A program made the position numbers and the translations under genes. From assembly GCF_022695515.1 (NCBI RefSeq), contig NZ_JALDPT010000002.1:182855-246854 (forward strand): a stretch of DNA of 64,000 bases. The letters run 5' to 3'. Positions 43,838-51,669 of this stretch are shown piece after piece. The notes under the pieces were generated by a model. That model made no database searches. It was not told the origin of the DNA and saw only the letters and a list, made by a program, of their open reading frames with translations. This DNA comes from Phenylobacterium aquaticum. GTDB lineage: Bacteria > Pseudomonadota > Alphaproteobacteria > Caulobacterales > Caulobacteraceae. Positions within the stretch are counted from its first letter, which is position 1, and every line of letters starts with the position of its first letter.

Positions 43838-45538
43838 GCCGATCCCCAGGCCGTGTTCCAGCAGGCCCTGGCGCATCACCGGTCCGGAGACTTGTCCGCC
43901 GCCGTCGCCGCCTATGACCGGGTGATCGCCGCCGATCCCGAGCACATCGCGGCTTACAGCAATCGTGGAGTCGCCCTGCGCCGCCTCGGCCGCACGGACG
44001 AGGCCCTGGCCAGCTATGACGCGGCCATCGCCCTTCAGCCGGACCATGCCGACGCCTATTCCAACCGCGGCAACCTCCTGCAGGATCTGGGGCGACATGA
44101 GGCGGCGCAGGCGAGCCTCGAGACCGCCTGCGCCCTCAGGCCGGGGGACGCCACCCTCCTGAACAATCTCGGCGCCGTGCTGCTCGGCCTGGGCCGCGCC
44201 GACGAGGCCCTGGCGCGGCTGGACGCGGCGACCGCCCTGAACCCCGACTACCCGACCGCCCAGGTCAATCGCGGCCTCGCCCTCAACCAGTTGGGCCGCT
44301 TCGAGGATGCGCTGGCCGACTTCGACGCCGGCCTGGCCGCCCTGCCGGACGACGCCAAGGCCCGCGTCGGACGCGGCAAGGCCCTGGCCGAGCTGCAGCG
44401 GGACGCCGAGGCCCTGCCCGACCTCAAGGCGGCGACCGCCCTGAGCCCCGGCGACCCGGAGGGCTACAACATGCTGGGCCGCACCCTGGTGAACCTGGGC
44501 CGGTTCGACGAGGCCATCGCCGCCTTCGATACGGCGATCTCCCGTGCGCCCGCGGCGGCCGACGGCCGCTTCAATCGCAGCCTCGCCCTCCTGACCTCGG
44601 GCCGCCTGTCAGAAGGTTGGGCGGACTATGAGCGTCGATGGGAGGTGGACAGCTATGTCCGCGGCTCCGCGGGGCTGGTCTCCCCCGCCCTGCGCCAGCG
44701 CCTCGACCCGGCCCTCGCCGTCGCAAGTCTCGCGGGACGGCGCGTGCTGGCCGCGAGCGAGCAGGGCATGGGCGACGTCATCATGTTCGCCAGCGCGCTT
44801 CCCGATCTCATCGGGGTCGCCGGCGAGGTCGGTCTGCTCGTCCAGCCCCGCCTGCGCGGCCTCTTCGCCGCCAGCTTTCCGGAGGTGAAGCTGGTGAGCG
44901 CTGAGACCGAGGCCCTGGCCTATGACCGGGTCCTGGGGATCGCCAGCCTGGGTCGGCTGTTCCGCAATCACCCGCGGGACTTCCCGGGGCGCCCCTATCT
45001 CACCGCCGGCGACGCCGTGCGGGCCGAATGGGCCCGCCGCCTCGGGCCGCCCGCCACGCGGCTCCGCGTCGGGCTGTCCTGGCGGGGCGGCACGCCCAAG
45101 ACCGGGCGGACCGATCGCTCGATCGCCTTGCAGGATCTCCGCCCCCTGCTGGACCTGCCCGACTGCGAATTCGTCAGCTTGCAATATGGCGACCCCCGCG
45201 CGGAAATCGCCGAAGTGAACGCCGGTCTGTCGCGCCCGATCCGCGCCTTCGCCCCGGAGGAGACGGACGATTTCGAGCAGCTTGCCGGTCTCGCCCAGGC
45301 GATGGACGTGGTCGTCTCGGTGCAGACCGCCCTGGTCCATGTGGCCGGAGGGGTCGGCGTCCCCACCCTGGTGATGTCGCGCCACATCGTGCCGCTCAGC
45401 TACGGCGCCAGCCGCACCTCCACGCCCTGGTACCCGAGCGTCAGTCTTGTAAGCCAGGACGAGACCGGGGCCTGGCCGCCGGTCATTCGCGAGGTCGCAG
45501 AGCGTCTGAGCCGATTCACGCCCGGGAGGTCTGAATGA
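41039..45538 (+). CDS. Giant TPR-glycosyltransferase protein with three fused modules
   Basis: 1,499 residues, TTG start at 41039 with AGAGG ahead. It holds three complete TPR-GT modules in one frame: residues 1-470 (5 TPR units), 471-933 (5 units) and 934-1499 (8 units). The EQGxGD motif recurs at Glu213, Glu676 and Glu1241. The VQTALVHVAG motif recurs with its Gln at 404, 867 and 1429. Modules 1 and 2 are in register with a period of exactly 463 residues. No signal peptide or membrane segment, so it is presumably cytoplasmic. It could present several glycosyltransferase active sites to one substrate. No frameshift is seen across 4.5 kb. Confidence 0.85.
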   Translation: MPNPPAPQDSRALFQQALGLHQAGQLIDAVAAYDRVLAATPDDIAAWSNRGVALRGLGRLDEALASYDAAIARRPDHPDAYTNRGNVLVDLGRFDEARASLETACALKPRDATTQNNLGSALLSLGRAEEALAHLDAAVALKPDYPTARYNRSFALFALDRFAEGWRDYDQRQRTSPPLWQWGDLATPEVRAAVRPGLEMSQVAGRHVLVVTEQGVGDVIMFASMLPDLIRVAGRVSLLCQPRLWRLVSAAFPGLTLVPPGATAEAVAQADHVLLIGSLGQLFRHRAEDFPKHPYLSARKAVRDRWAARLGPRSARLRVGLSWRGGTPQTRAQDRSIALADLRALLDLPDCEFVSLQYGDPRPEVAAVNADLARPIRCFDPQEIDDFEDLAGLVQSMDVIVSVQTALVHVAGSLGVPTLAMNRRVVPFRFGADPTAMPWYGSVELIRQDETETWGPVIRKVADRLARLAPADPQALFQQALQHHRSGDLAAAVAAYDRVIAADPDHFAALGNRGVALRRLGRTGEALASYDAAIALKPDYVDGHGNRGNLLQDLGRYGEARASLAQACALRPDDAKLHSHLGNALVALGRPEEALACYEAAIRLKPDYVDAQFNRGLARLALGRFAEGWRDYDLRLKTEPYLEQWAGLVSPEVRAAVRPGLALSDVANRHVLVVTEQGVGDVIMFASMLPDLIRVAGRVSLLCQPRLQRLVSASWPGLTLVPPDGAAEAIASADHVVPIGSLGQLFRHRAEDFPKHPYLSARKAVRDRWAARLGPRSARLRVGLSWRGGTPQTRAQDRSIALADLRPLLDLPDCEFVSLQYGDPRPEVAAVNAHLARPIRCFDPQEIDDFEDLAGLVQSLDVIVSVQTALVHVAGALGVPTLAMNRRVVPYRYGADPAAMPWYGSVELIRHDETETWAPVLRQVADRLARLSPADPQAVFQQALAHHRSGDLSAAVAAYDRVIAADPEHIAAYSNRGVALRRLGRTDEALASYDAAIALQPDHADAYSNRGNLLQDLGRHEAAQASLETACALRPGDATLLNNLGAVLLGLGRADEALARLDAATALNPDYPTAQVNRGLALNQLGRFEDALADFDAGLAALPDDAKARVGRGKALAELQRDAEALPDLKAATALSPGDPEGYNMLGRTLVNLGRFDEAIAAFDTAISRAPAAADGRFNRSLALLTSGRLSEGWADYERRWEVDSYVRGSAGLVSPALRQRLDPALAVASLAGRRVLAASEQGMGDVIMFASALPDLIGVAGEVGLLVQPRLRGLFAASFPEVKLVSAETEALAYDRVLGIASLGRLFRNHPRDFPGRPYLTAGDAVRAEWARRLGPPATRLRVGLSWRGGTPKTGRTDRSIALQDLRPLLDLPDCEFVSLQYGDPRAEIAEVNAGLSRPIRAFAPEETDDFEQLAGLAQAMDVVVSVQTALVHVAGGVGVPTLVMSRHIVPLSYGASRTSTPWYPSVSLVSQDETGAWPPVIREVAERLSRFTPGRSE

Positions 45539-47235
45539 CCAACGCTTCCTCGCCCCAGGCCCTGTTCCAGCAGGCGGTCGCCCTGCACCAGAAGGGCCGG
45601 CTGTCCGAGGCGCTGGAGGCCTATGACCGGGTCATAACCGCCGCGCCGCGTTTCGCCAGCGCCTTCGCCAATCGCGGCGTCGCGCTCCGCCGGCTCGGCC
45701 GGCTGGACGAGGCCCTGGCGAGCTATGACCGCGCCCTGGCCCTGGACCCGGCCTCGCCCGACGCCCACGCCAATCGCGGCAATGTCCTGCAGGATCTCGG
45801 ACGGTTCGAGGAGGCCCTGTCCAGCCAGGAAGCCGCCTGCCGGCTGCGGCCCGGGGACGCCACGTTCGAGAACAATCTCGGCAACGCCCTTCAGAGCCTC
45901 GGACGCCCCGAAGAGGCCCTCGCACACTTCGACGCGGCTATCGCCGCACGGCCGGACTACGCCACCGCCCATTTCAATCGCGGAATCACCCTCGCCTCTC
46001 TGGCCCGCACCGACGAGGCCCTGGCCAGCTATGAGCAGGCCATCATCCTGCGGCCCGACTACGCCGAGGCGCACGGCAATCTGGGCACGCTGCTGGTCAG
46101 CCTGCGCCGGTTCGACGAGGGGCTCGCCAGCCTCCGGACCGCCGTCACCCTCAAGCCCGGCGACGCCGGCGCCCTGAACAAGCTCGGCGTGGCCCTGATG
46201 GCCGCCGGTCAGGTGGAGACGGCGCTCACGACCTTCGAGGCGGCGCTGATCTGCGATCCGGCCTCCGCGGAGGCGCGCACCAACCGCGGCCTCTGCCTGC
46301 TCACCCTCGGCCGCTATTCCGAAGCCTGGGCCGACTATGAGCAGCGCTGGGACATGGTGACCTTCGCCGACAGGTCGATGGGGGCGAACGCGCCGGCCCT
46401 CATGGCGCGCGTTGAGCTTGGGCTGTCGCAGGCCGATATCGCCGGGCGCCGGGTTCTCGTCCTCGACGAGCAGGGCGTGGGCGACGTGATCATGTTCTCC
46501 AGCATGCTGCCCGACCTGACGGCGGTCGCGGCGGAGGTGGGTCTGGTCTGCGCGCCTCGCCTGCGTCGCCTGCTCACCGCAGGCTTTCCGAACGTGACCG
46601 TCCTGACGCCCGCCGCCGCGGCCCAGCAGGCTGCGCACTATGACCGTGTCCTGCCGATCGGCAGCCTGGGGCGGCTGTTCCGCAACAGCCGCGCGGATTT
46701 CCCCGGCCGGGCCTATCTGCGGGCGCCGGATGCGATCCGCGAGGCCTGGCTGGATCGCCTGGGCCCAAGCCCCGCACGCCTGCGGGTGGGGCTCTCCTGG
46801 CGCGGCGGCACCCCCAATACCGGCCAGGGGGAAAGGTCGATCGCCCTCTCGGATCTGCGCCCCCTGTTCGATCTGCCCGACTGCGAGTTCGTCAGCCTGC
46901 AGTACGGCGACGTGCGGGAGGAAGTGGCCGCGGCCAATGCCGGCCTCACGCGGCCCATCCGCCTGTTTCCCGCCCATGAGATCGACGATTTCGAGGACCT
47001 GGCCGGCCTGGTCCAGGCCTTGGACGTCGTCGTAACGGTCCAGACCGCCCTGGCCCATGTGGCCGGATCGGTCGGGGCGCCGACCCTGGTCATGGCCCGC
47101 CGCCAGGGGGCGACCTTCATCTCCCTACCCTGGTACGCATCGGTCACGATCATCCGTCAGGACGACGACCGGACCTGGGCCCCGGTAATCGCCGAGGTGG
47201 CGACCCGTCTGAAGGGGTTCAGCCCCCGCGACTAG
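45535..47235 (+). CDS. TPR-glycosyltransferase protein (module 5 of the array)
   Basis: 566 residues, ATG start overlapping the previous stop (ATGA). Eight TPR units (to about residue 280) precede a GT domain with DEQGVGDVIMFSSMLPDL (Glu312), LRVGLSWRGG, DCEFVSLQYGD and VVTVQTALAHVAGS (Gln503). It is the most diverged GT domain of the array in the loop after VAGS (ARRQGATFISLPWY). Translational coupling to the 1,499-residue protein implies that the products work together. Substrate unknown. Confidence 0.85.
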   Translation: MTNASSPQALFQQAVALHQKGRLSEALEAYDRVITAAPRFASAFANRGVALRRLGRLDEALASYDRALALDPASPDAHANRGNVLQDLGRFEEALSSQEAACRLRPGDATFENNLGNALQSLGRPEEALAHFDAAIAARPDYATAHFNRGITLASLARTDEALASYEQAIILRPDYAEAHGNLGTLLVSLRRFDEGLASLRTAVTLKPGDAGALNKLGVALMAAGQVETALTTFEAALICDPASAEARTNRGLCLLTLGRYSEAWADYEQRWDMVTFADRSMGANAPALMARVELGLSQADIAGRRVLVLDEQGVGDVIMFSSMLPDLTAVAAEVGLVCAPRLRRLLTAGFPNVTVLTPAAAAQQAAHYDRVLPIGSLGRLFRNSRADFPGRAYLRAPDAIREAWLDRLGPSPARLRVGLSWRGGTPNTGQGERSIALSDLRPLFDLPDCEFVSLQYGDVREEVAAANAGLTRPIRLFPAHEIDDFEDLAGLVQALDVVVTVQTALAHVAGSVGAPTLVMARRQGATFISLPWYASVTIIRQDDDRTWAPVIAEVATRLKGFSPRD

Positions 47236-47273
47236 CTCTTCCGCGGCAATGACGGCCGGGGATGGCGCAAGCC

Positions 47274-48506
47274 TCAACCCAGCTCCGCCAGCCGGCGTTC
47301 GAGAAACCGCCGCTCGGCCGGGGTTCGCACCAGGTCGAGCGCCCGCTGCAAGGCCGCGCGCGCCTCGTCCCGCCGGCCCGCCTCGGCGCACACCCGTCCC
47401 AGGGCGGCGTGATAGGGCGCGTGATCGTCCAGCCGCCCCTCGGCATTGGCCGCAACCAGGGCCTCCAGGGCCACGTCCGGCCCCGCGACATGTTCCAGGG
47501 CCACGGCCCGATTGACCTCGACCACCGCCGAAGGCCGCATCATCACCAGGGCGTCGTAAAGGACCACAATGTCGGCCCAGGGAGTCTCGCCGGTTTCCCG
47601 GCGACTGGCGTGGGCCGCGTGGATCGCCGCCAGGATCTGATAGGGCCCGGTGCGTCGCAGGGCGGCCGCAGAGCCCAGCAGGCTGGCCGCCTCGCCCAGC
47701 ATCCCCGCGTCCCAAAGGGCTGGATCCTGCTCGGTCAGGGGGACCATCTCGCCCTCCGCCCCCAGCCGGGCGCCGCGACGCGCCTCGGCCAGGCGGATCA
47801 GGGCGGCGAGGCCCAGCACTTCCGGCTCGGCAGGCAGGAGGTCGACCAGCACGCCGGACAGCCGCAGGGTCTCCTCGGCGAACTCCGCGCCCTCCCCGGC
47901 CCCGGCGGCGTCCTCATAGGCCTGGGCGTAGGCGATCTCCAGCGCCGCCAGCACCGCCTCCAGCCGCTCCCCCCAGGCCTCGGGGCCGGGAACCTCAAAG
48001 GGAATGTTCGCCGCCCGGATCTTCTGCTTGGCGCGGGTCAGGCGCTGGATCATCGCCGTCTCGCCCACCAGGAAGGCGCGGGCCAGACGCTCCACGGACA
48101 GGCCGCAGATCACCCGCAGGGTCAGCGCGATCCGCGCCTCGGGGGCGAGCGCCGGGTGGCAGCAGGCGAAGATCAGCCGCAGCCGCTCGTCGGGGATCGG
48201 CTCCAGCCGCGCCATCGCCGCCTCCTCCGGCGTGGGGACCGGCTCGGGATCGTCGGGCCGATAGGCGCCGCGCACCTTCGCCCGGCGGATCAGGTCCAGG
48301 CCGCGGCGTCGGCCGGCGGCATAGAGCCAGGCGGCGGGGTCCCGCGGCGGTCCGTCCCGCCGCCAGGCCTCCGCCGCCGCCGCGCAGGCGAAGGCGAAGG
48401 CCTCCTCGGCCAGGTCCAGATCACGGAAGCGGGCGACGAGCGCCGCTAGAATCCGTCCGCCCGCGTCGCGGACGGCCCGATCCAGATCCGCGGCGCCGTC
48501 GGTCAT
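47274..48506 (-). CDS. ECF RNA polymerase sigma factor with C-terminal TPR-like extension (ECF42 type)
   Basis: 410 residues. Sigma region 2 (about residues 10-75, ending AWLYAAGRRRGLDLIRRAKV) and region 4 (about 115-165, RIALTLRVICGLSVERLARA) are followed by the long helical DUF6596/TPR-like extension that marks ECF42/SigJ-like factors. These have no classical anti-sigma factor and are usually encoded with DGPF/YCII proteins, as here. Its start overlaps the YCII gene upstream by 4 bases. Confidence 0.92.
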   Translation of the reverse strand: MTDGAADLDRAVRDAGGRILAALVARFRDLDLAEEAFAFACAAAAEAWRRDGPPRDPAAWLYAAGRRRGLDLIRRAKVRGAYRPDDPEPVPTPEEAAMARLEPIPDERLRLIFACCHPALAPEARIALTLRVICGLSVERLARAFLVGETAMIQRLTRAKQKIRAANIPFEVPGPEAWGERLEAVLAALEIAYAQAYEDAAGAGEGAEFAEETLRLSGVLVDLLPAEPEVLGLAALIRLAEARRGARLGAEGEMVPLTEQDPALWDAGMLGEAASLLGSAAALRRTGPYQILAAIHAAHASRRETGETPWADIVVLYDALVMMRPSAVVEVNRAVALEHVAGPDVALEALVAANAEGRLDDHAPYHAALGRVCAEAGRRDEARAALQRALDLVRTPAERRFLERRLAELG

Positions 48507-48847
48507 TCGCCGTGCGCCAGGGCCCGCACCTCGACGCCCGATCCCGGCATGATCGGCAGGTATCGGGCCCAGGCGAGCGCGGCCTCGATGTCCGGGGCCC
48601 CGATCAAATAGTAGCCGGCCAGTTGCTCGCGGGTCTCCGGGAAGGGTCCATCATGAACCGTGACGCCCGCCGCGTCGGCCCTTAGCGTCCTGGCCGTCGA
48701 GGTGTGGGTCAGGCGGCCATGGGAGACCATGGCGCCGGCGGCCTTCAGATCCTCCACCAGCTTGATGTGCTGGGCGACGACGCCCGGCAGGTCGGCCGGC
48801 GGTATGTTCTCCCCCTGAAGGCCATGGATCATCAGCATGAACCGCAT
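48503..48847 (-). CDS. YCII/DGPF domain protein
   Basis: 114 residues from ATG 48847 (MRFMLMIHGLQGENIPPADL). The DGPF signature is TVHDGPFPETREQLAGYYLI, and the C-terminal ALAWARYLPIMPG fits the family. It lies between another YCII gene (10 bases away) and the ECF sigma gene (4-base overlap). In ECF42 systems these proteins are proposed partners or targets of the sigma factor; biochemical function unknown. Confidence 0.92.
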   Translation of the reverse strand: MRFMLMIHGLQGENIPPADLPGVVAQHIKLVEDLKAAGAMVSHGRLTHTSTARTLRADAAGVTVHDGPFPETREQLAGYYLIGAPDIEAALAWARYLPIMPGSGVEVRALAHGE

Positions 48848-48857
48848 GACGCCGACC

Positions 48858-49199
48858 TCAATGGACGATGAGCGGCCGGACCTCGATCGATCCGCCGTCC
48901 ACCACCGGGATGCGCTTGGCCCAGGCCAGAGCCGCGTCGAGGTCCGGCACGTCCACAAGATAGTAGCCGCCCAGCTGCTCGCGGGTCTCGGGATAGGGGC
49001 CGTCATGGACGGTCTTGGCCGCCCCGGCGGTGCGCACCGTGGTGGCGGTCTGGCTGGGCTGCAGGCCGGCGCCGGAGACGAAGACCCCCTTCTCGCGCAT
49101 TTCGGCGGCCAGCTTCATGTGCTGGGCCACCACGTCCTGCAGGGCGGGCTGTTGGCTGTAGGCCTGCTCGTCCTCAAAAATCAGCAGCATGTACTGCAT
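48858..49199 (-). CDS. YCII/DGPF domain protein
   Basis: 113 residues, MQYMLLIFEDEQAYSQQPAL at the start and TVHDGPYPETREQLGGYYLV as signature, so it is paralogous to the next gene. First gene of the YCII-YCII-ECF run. Probably autoregulated by the sigma factor, but the 97-base gap to pyrC shows no element I can identify. Confidence 0.92.
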   Translation of the reverse strand: MQYMLLIFEDEQAYSQQPALQDVVAQHMKLAAEMREKGVFVSGAGLQPSQTATTVRTAGAAKTVHDGPYPETREQLGGYYLVDVPDLDAALAWAKRIPVVDGGSIEVRPLIVH

Positions 49200-49296
49200 G
49201 GGTCTCGTCCCTCCGGCTCAAAGGCGCGACGCGTCATTTGCGTCGGAGGGTAGACGCGGCAGGGGGCGGCGAGTCGACAGGGCCGTCCGAAAAAAA

Positions 49297-50631
49297 TCAG
49301 TGCGCCAGGGTCTCGGCGAAGCGCACGGACTCGCCCAGGCTGGGGGCCACGATCTCGTCGTCGCGCATGACCACCCGGCCGCGGATGATGGTGGCCATGG
49401 GCCAGCCCTCGGTCTCGAAGCCGTCAAAGGGGGTCCAGCCAGCGCGGGTCGCCATGTCCTCATGGCGGATGGTGCGGCGCGCCTTCAGGTCGACGATCGT
49501 CAGGTCGGCGTCATAGCCCACCGCCAACCGGCCCTTGTCGGCCAGGCCGAACACCCGGTTCACCCCATGGCTGGTCAGGTCGACGAAACGCTCCAGGGTC
49601 AGGCGGCCCTGGGCCACATGAGTCAGCATCAGCGGCACCAGGGTCTGCACGCCGGGCATGCCGGACGGCGAGGCCGGATAGGGCCGGGCCTTCTCGTCCT
49701 TGGTGTGCGGCGCGTGATCGGAGCCCAGCACGTCGGCGACGCCGAGCGCGATGCCGCGCCAGAGGGCGTCCTGGTGCGCCTTGCCGCGGATCGGCGGGTT
49801 CATCTGGGCGTAGCCCTTCAGCCGCTCGTAGGCCTCCGGCGCGGTGAGCGTCAGGTGCTGGGGGGTGAACTCGACGCTGGCCACGTCCTTGTGGGCGGCC
49901 AGGAATTCGACCTCCTGGGCGGTGGTCACGTGCAGCACGTGGATCCGCTTGCCCAGGCCCTTGGCGATGCGCACCAGCCGCTCAGTCGACTGGATCGCCG
50001 ACTGGGCGTCGCGCACTTCTTCGTGGCTGGTCCAGTCGCCGGTGCGGGCCAGCGGCCGGCGCTCGGCCAGGCGATATTCGTCCTCGGAATGGAAGGCGGC
50101 GCGGCGGTTCACATGGCGCAGCACCTGCTCGACGCCCTCGTCGTCCTGCACCAGCAGGGTGCCGGTCGAGGCGCCCATGAACACCTTGATCCCGCAACAG
50201 CCGGGCAGGCGCTCCAGCTCGCCCAGGAAGGCGGCGTTCTCGTGGGTGCCGCCCACGTAGAAGGCGTGGTCGCAGTGCATCCTGTGGTGCGCGCGCGACA
50301 GCTTGTCGGCGAGCGCGTCGGGATCGGTGGTGGTCGGCTCGGTGTTCGGCATCTCGAACACGGCGGTCACCCCGCCCAGCACCGCGCCGCGGCTGCCGGT
50401 CTCCAGGTCTTCCTTCCATTCCAGGCCCGGCTCGCGGAAGTGGACCTGGCTGTCGATGACGCCCGGCAGCACCACCAACCCCTTGGCGTCGAACACCTCG
50501 CCGGCCGAGGCGTGCGACAGGTCGCCGATCGCGGCCACCTTGCCCGCCCGGACGCCGACATCGGCGAAGCCCCGCCCCGAATGGTTCACCACCTCGCCGC
50601 CACGGACGATCAGGTCAAAGGTCTCAGACAT
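49297..50631 (-). CDS. pyrC: Dihydroorotase (class I amidohydrolase)
   Basis: 444 residues. Converts carbamoyl aspartate to dihydroorotate in pyrimidine synthesis. The metal-binding HFREPG lies in DSQVHFREPGLEWKED. The carboxylated Lys is in GIKVFMGASTG, then HSEDE and HVLHVTTAQE supply His ligands, and GSDHAPHTKDEK holds the catalytic Asp. The length and ending also fit allantoinase or hydantoinase, but the motif spacing favours dihydroorotase. The GT9 gene lies 8 bases upstream, so the two share a transcript. Confidence 0.88.
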   Translation of the reverse strand: MSETFDLIVRGGEVVNHSGRGFADVGVRAGKVAAIGDLSHASAGEVFDAKGLVVLPGVIDSQVHFREPGLEWKEDLETGSRGAVLGGVTAVFEMPNTEPTTTDPDALADKLSRAHHRMHCDHAFYVGGTHENAAFLGELERLPGCCGIKVFMGASTGTLLVQDDEGVEQVLRHVNRRAAFHSEDEYRLAERRPLARTGDWTSHEEVRDAQSAIQSTERLVRIAKGLGKRIHVLHVTTAQEVEFLAAHKDVASVEFTPQHLTLTAPEAYERLKGYAQMNPPIRGKAHQDALWRGIALGVADVLGSDHAPHTKDEKARPYPASPSGMPGVQTLVPLMLTHVAQGRLTLERFVDLTSHGVNRVFGLADKGRLAVGYDADLTIVDLKARRTIRHEDMATRAGWTPFDGFETEGWPMATIIRGRVVMRDDEIVAPSLGESVRFAETLAH

Positions 50632-50639
50632 CGGGGGCC

Positions 50640-51608
50640 TCAGGTTTCGGCTAACAGGTCCTTGGCCGCGGCGACCACGGTGTCGACGGGCAGGTCCATC
50701 ATGTGGCAGACCGCCTGTTGGAAGCTAGGGTCCACGGCGACGATCTGTTCAAGCGTGCGTGGGCCGCGGACCACCCGGGCCTTCACGCCCCACGGGCCGT
50801 AGAGCCGGTCGTCCGAGGGGCCGAACAGGCCCACGGTCGGCACGCCGGCGGCGGCGGCGATGTGCATCAGGCCGGAATCATTGCCGATGAACAGCCGCGC
50901 GTGCTTCAGGCAGGCATAGGCGGTGAGCAGGTCGACCTTGCCGACCACGTCGATGAACCGGTCCTTGGCCACCACGTCGCGCAGGGACTGGCCGATATGG
51001 GCGTCTTCCGGCCCGCCCAGCACCATCAGTCGCCCGCCCTGCAGGGGACCGCCCTCGCCCAGCAGCTGCATGCCGACCTGGGCGAAGCGCTCCACGGGCC
51101 AGGTCTTGCCGACCCAGTTGGCGGAGGGGGCGAGCGCCAGGATCGGGCCCTCGCCGGCGGTGATCTCCACCGCGGCCATCTCGGTCTCGGGGCTCGTATA
51201 GAGATAGGGCGCGGCCGGCTCGTCCTCGATGCGCAACACCCGCGCCGCCTCGATCACCTTGTGGACCGGCCCGCCGTTCAGGGCCTTGCGGAACACCGCG
51301 CGCCGCTTGGTGCTGAGGAAGCGCGAGATGGCCGAGCCGCGCAGGTCGACCACCAGGCCCCATTTGCGCCGGCGCACCTGGCGCCACAGCTTGAACCAGT
51401 GGCCGCCGTCCTTGGACTTCTCGAAGACGATGATCTCGTCCAGCGCCGGCATGTCCACGAACAGGGGCGCGGCGACGGGGCCGGCCACCACGGTGAAGCG
51501 CGCATTGGGGATCTCGTCCGCCAACCGGCGGATCAGCCCCGAGGACAGCACGGCGTCACCTATCCGCGTCGCGGTGATGAACAGAATCGGGAAAGTCCCG
51601 CGGGTCAT
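50640..51608 (-). CDS. Glycosyltransferase family 9 protein (ADP-heptose:LPS heptosyltransferase-like)
   Basis: 322 residues from ATG 51608 (MTRGTFPILFITATRIGDAV). The longer frame would include untypical sequence. GT9 landmarks are RIGDAVLSSGLIRRLADEIP, ILALAPSANWVGKTWPVERF and FIGNDSGLMHIAAAAGVPTV, with GLFGPSDDRLYGPWG after it. Cytoplasmic face of the inner membrane, probably LPS core assembly. It is not closely related to the TPR-GT array nearby but belongs to the same fold class. Confidence 0.92.
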   Translation of the reverse strand: MTRGTFPILFITATRIGDAVLSSGLIRRLADEIPNARFTVVAGPVAAPLFVDMPALDEIIVFEKSKDGGHWFKLWRQVRRRKWGLVVDLRGSAISRFLSTKRRAVFRKALNGGPVHKVIEAARVLRIEDEPAAPYLYTSPETEMAAVEITAGEGPILALAPSANWVGKTWPVERFAQVGMQLLGEGGPLQGGRLMVLGGPEDAHIGQSLRDVVAKDRFIDVVGKVDLLTAYACLKHARLFIGNDSGLMHIAAAAGVPTVGLFGPSDDRLYGPWGVKARVVRGPRTLEQIVAVDPSFQQAVCHMMDLPVDTVVAAAKDLLAET

Positions 51609-51669
51609 CAGAGCCTTATAGAGGTCAGAAGGCTGGCGCTCCACCCGAAGGCCCCCTAACTGCGTCAGC

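Noticed and set aside
41039..45538. Repeats that might be a CRISPR array
   Set aside because: The repeats are protein-coding TPR and GT segments with 3-base periodicity; no short identical repeats with unique spacers occur.
47274..47560. Sigma-factor C-terminal region as a separate TPR protein linked to the array
   Set aside because: It is in frame with the ECF sigma factor and matches the usual extension of that group.
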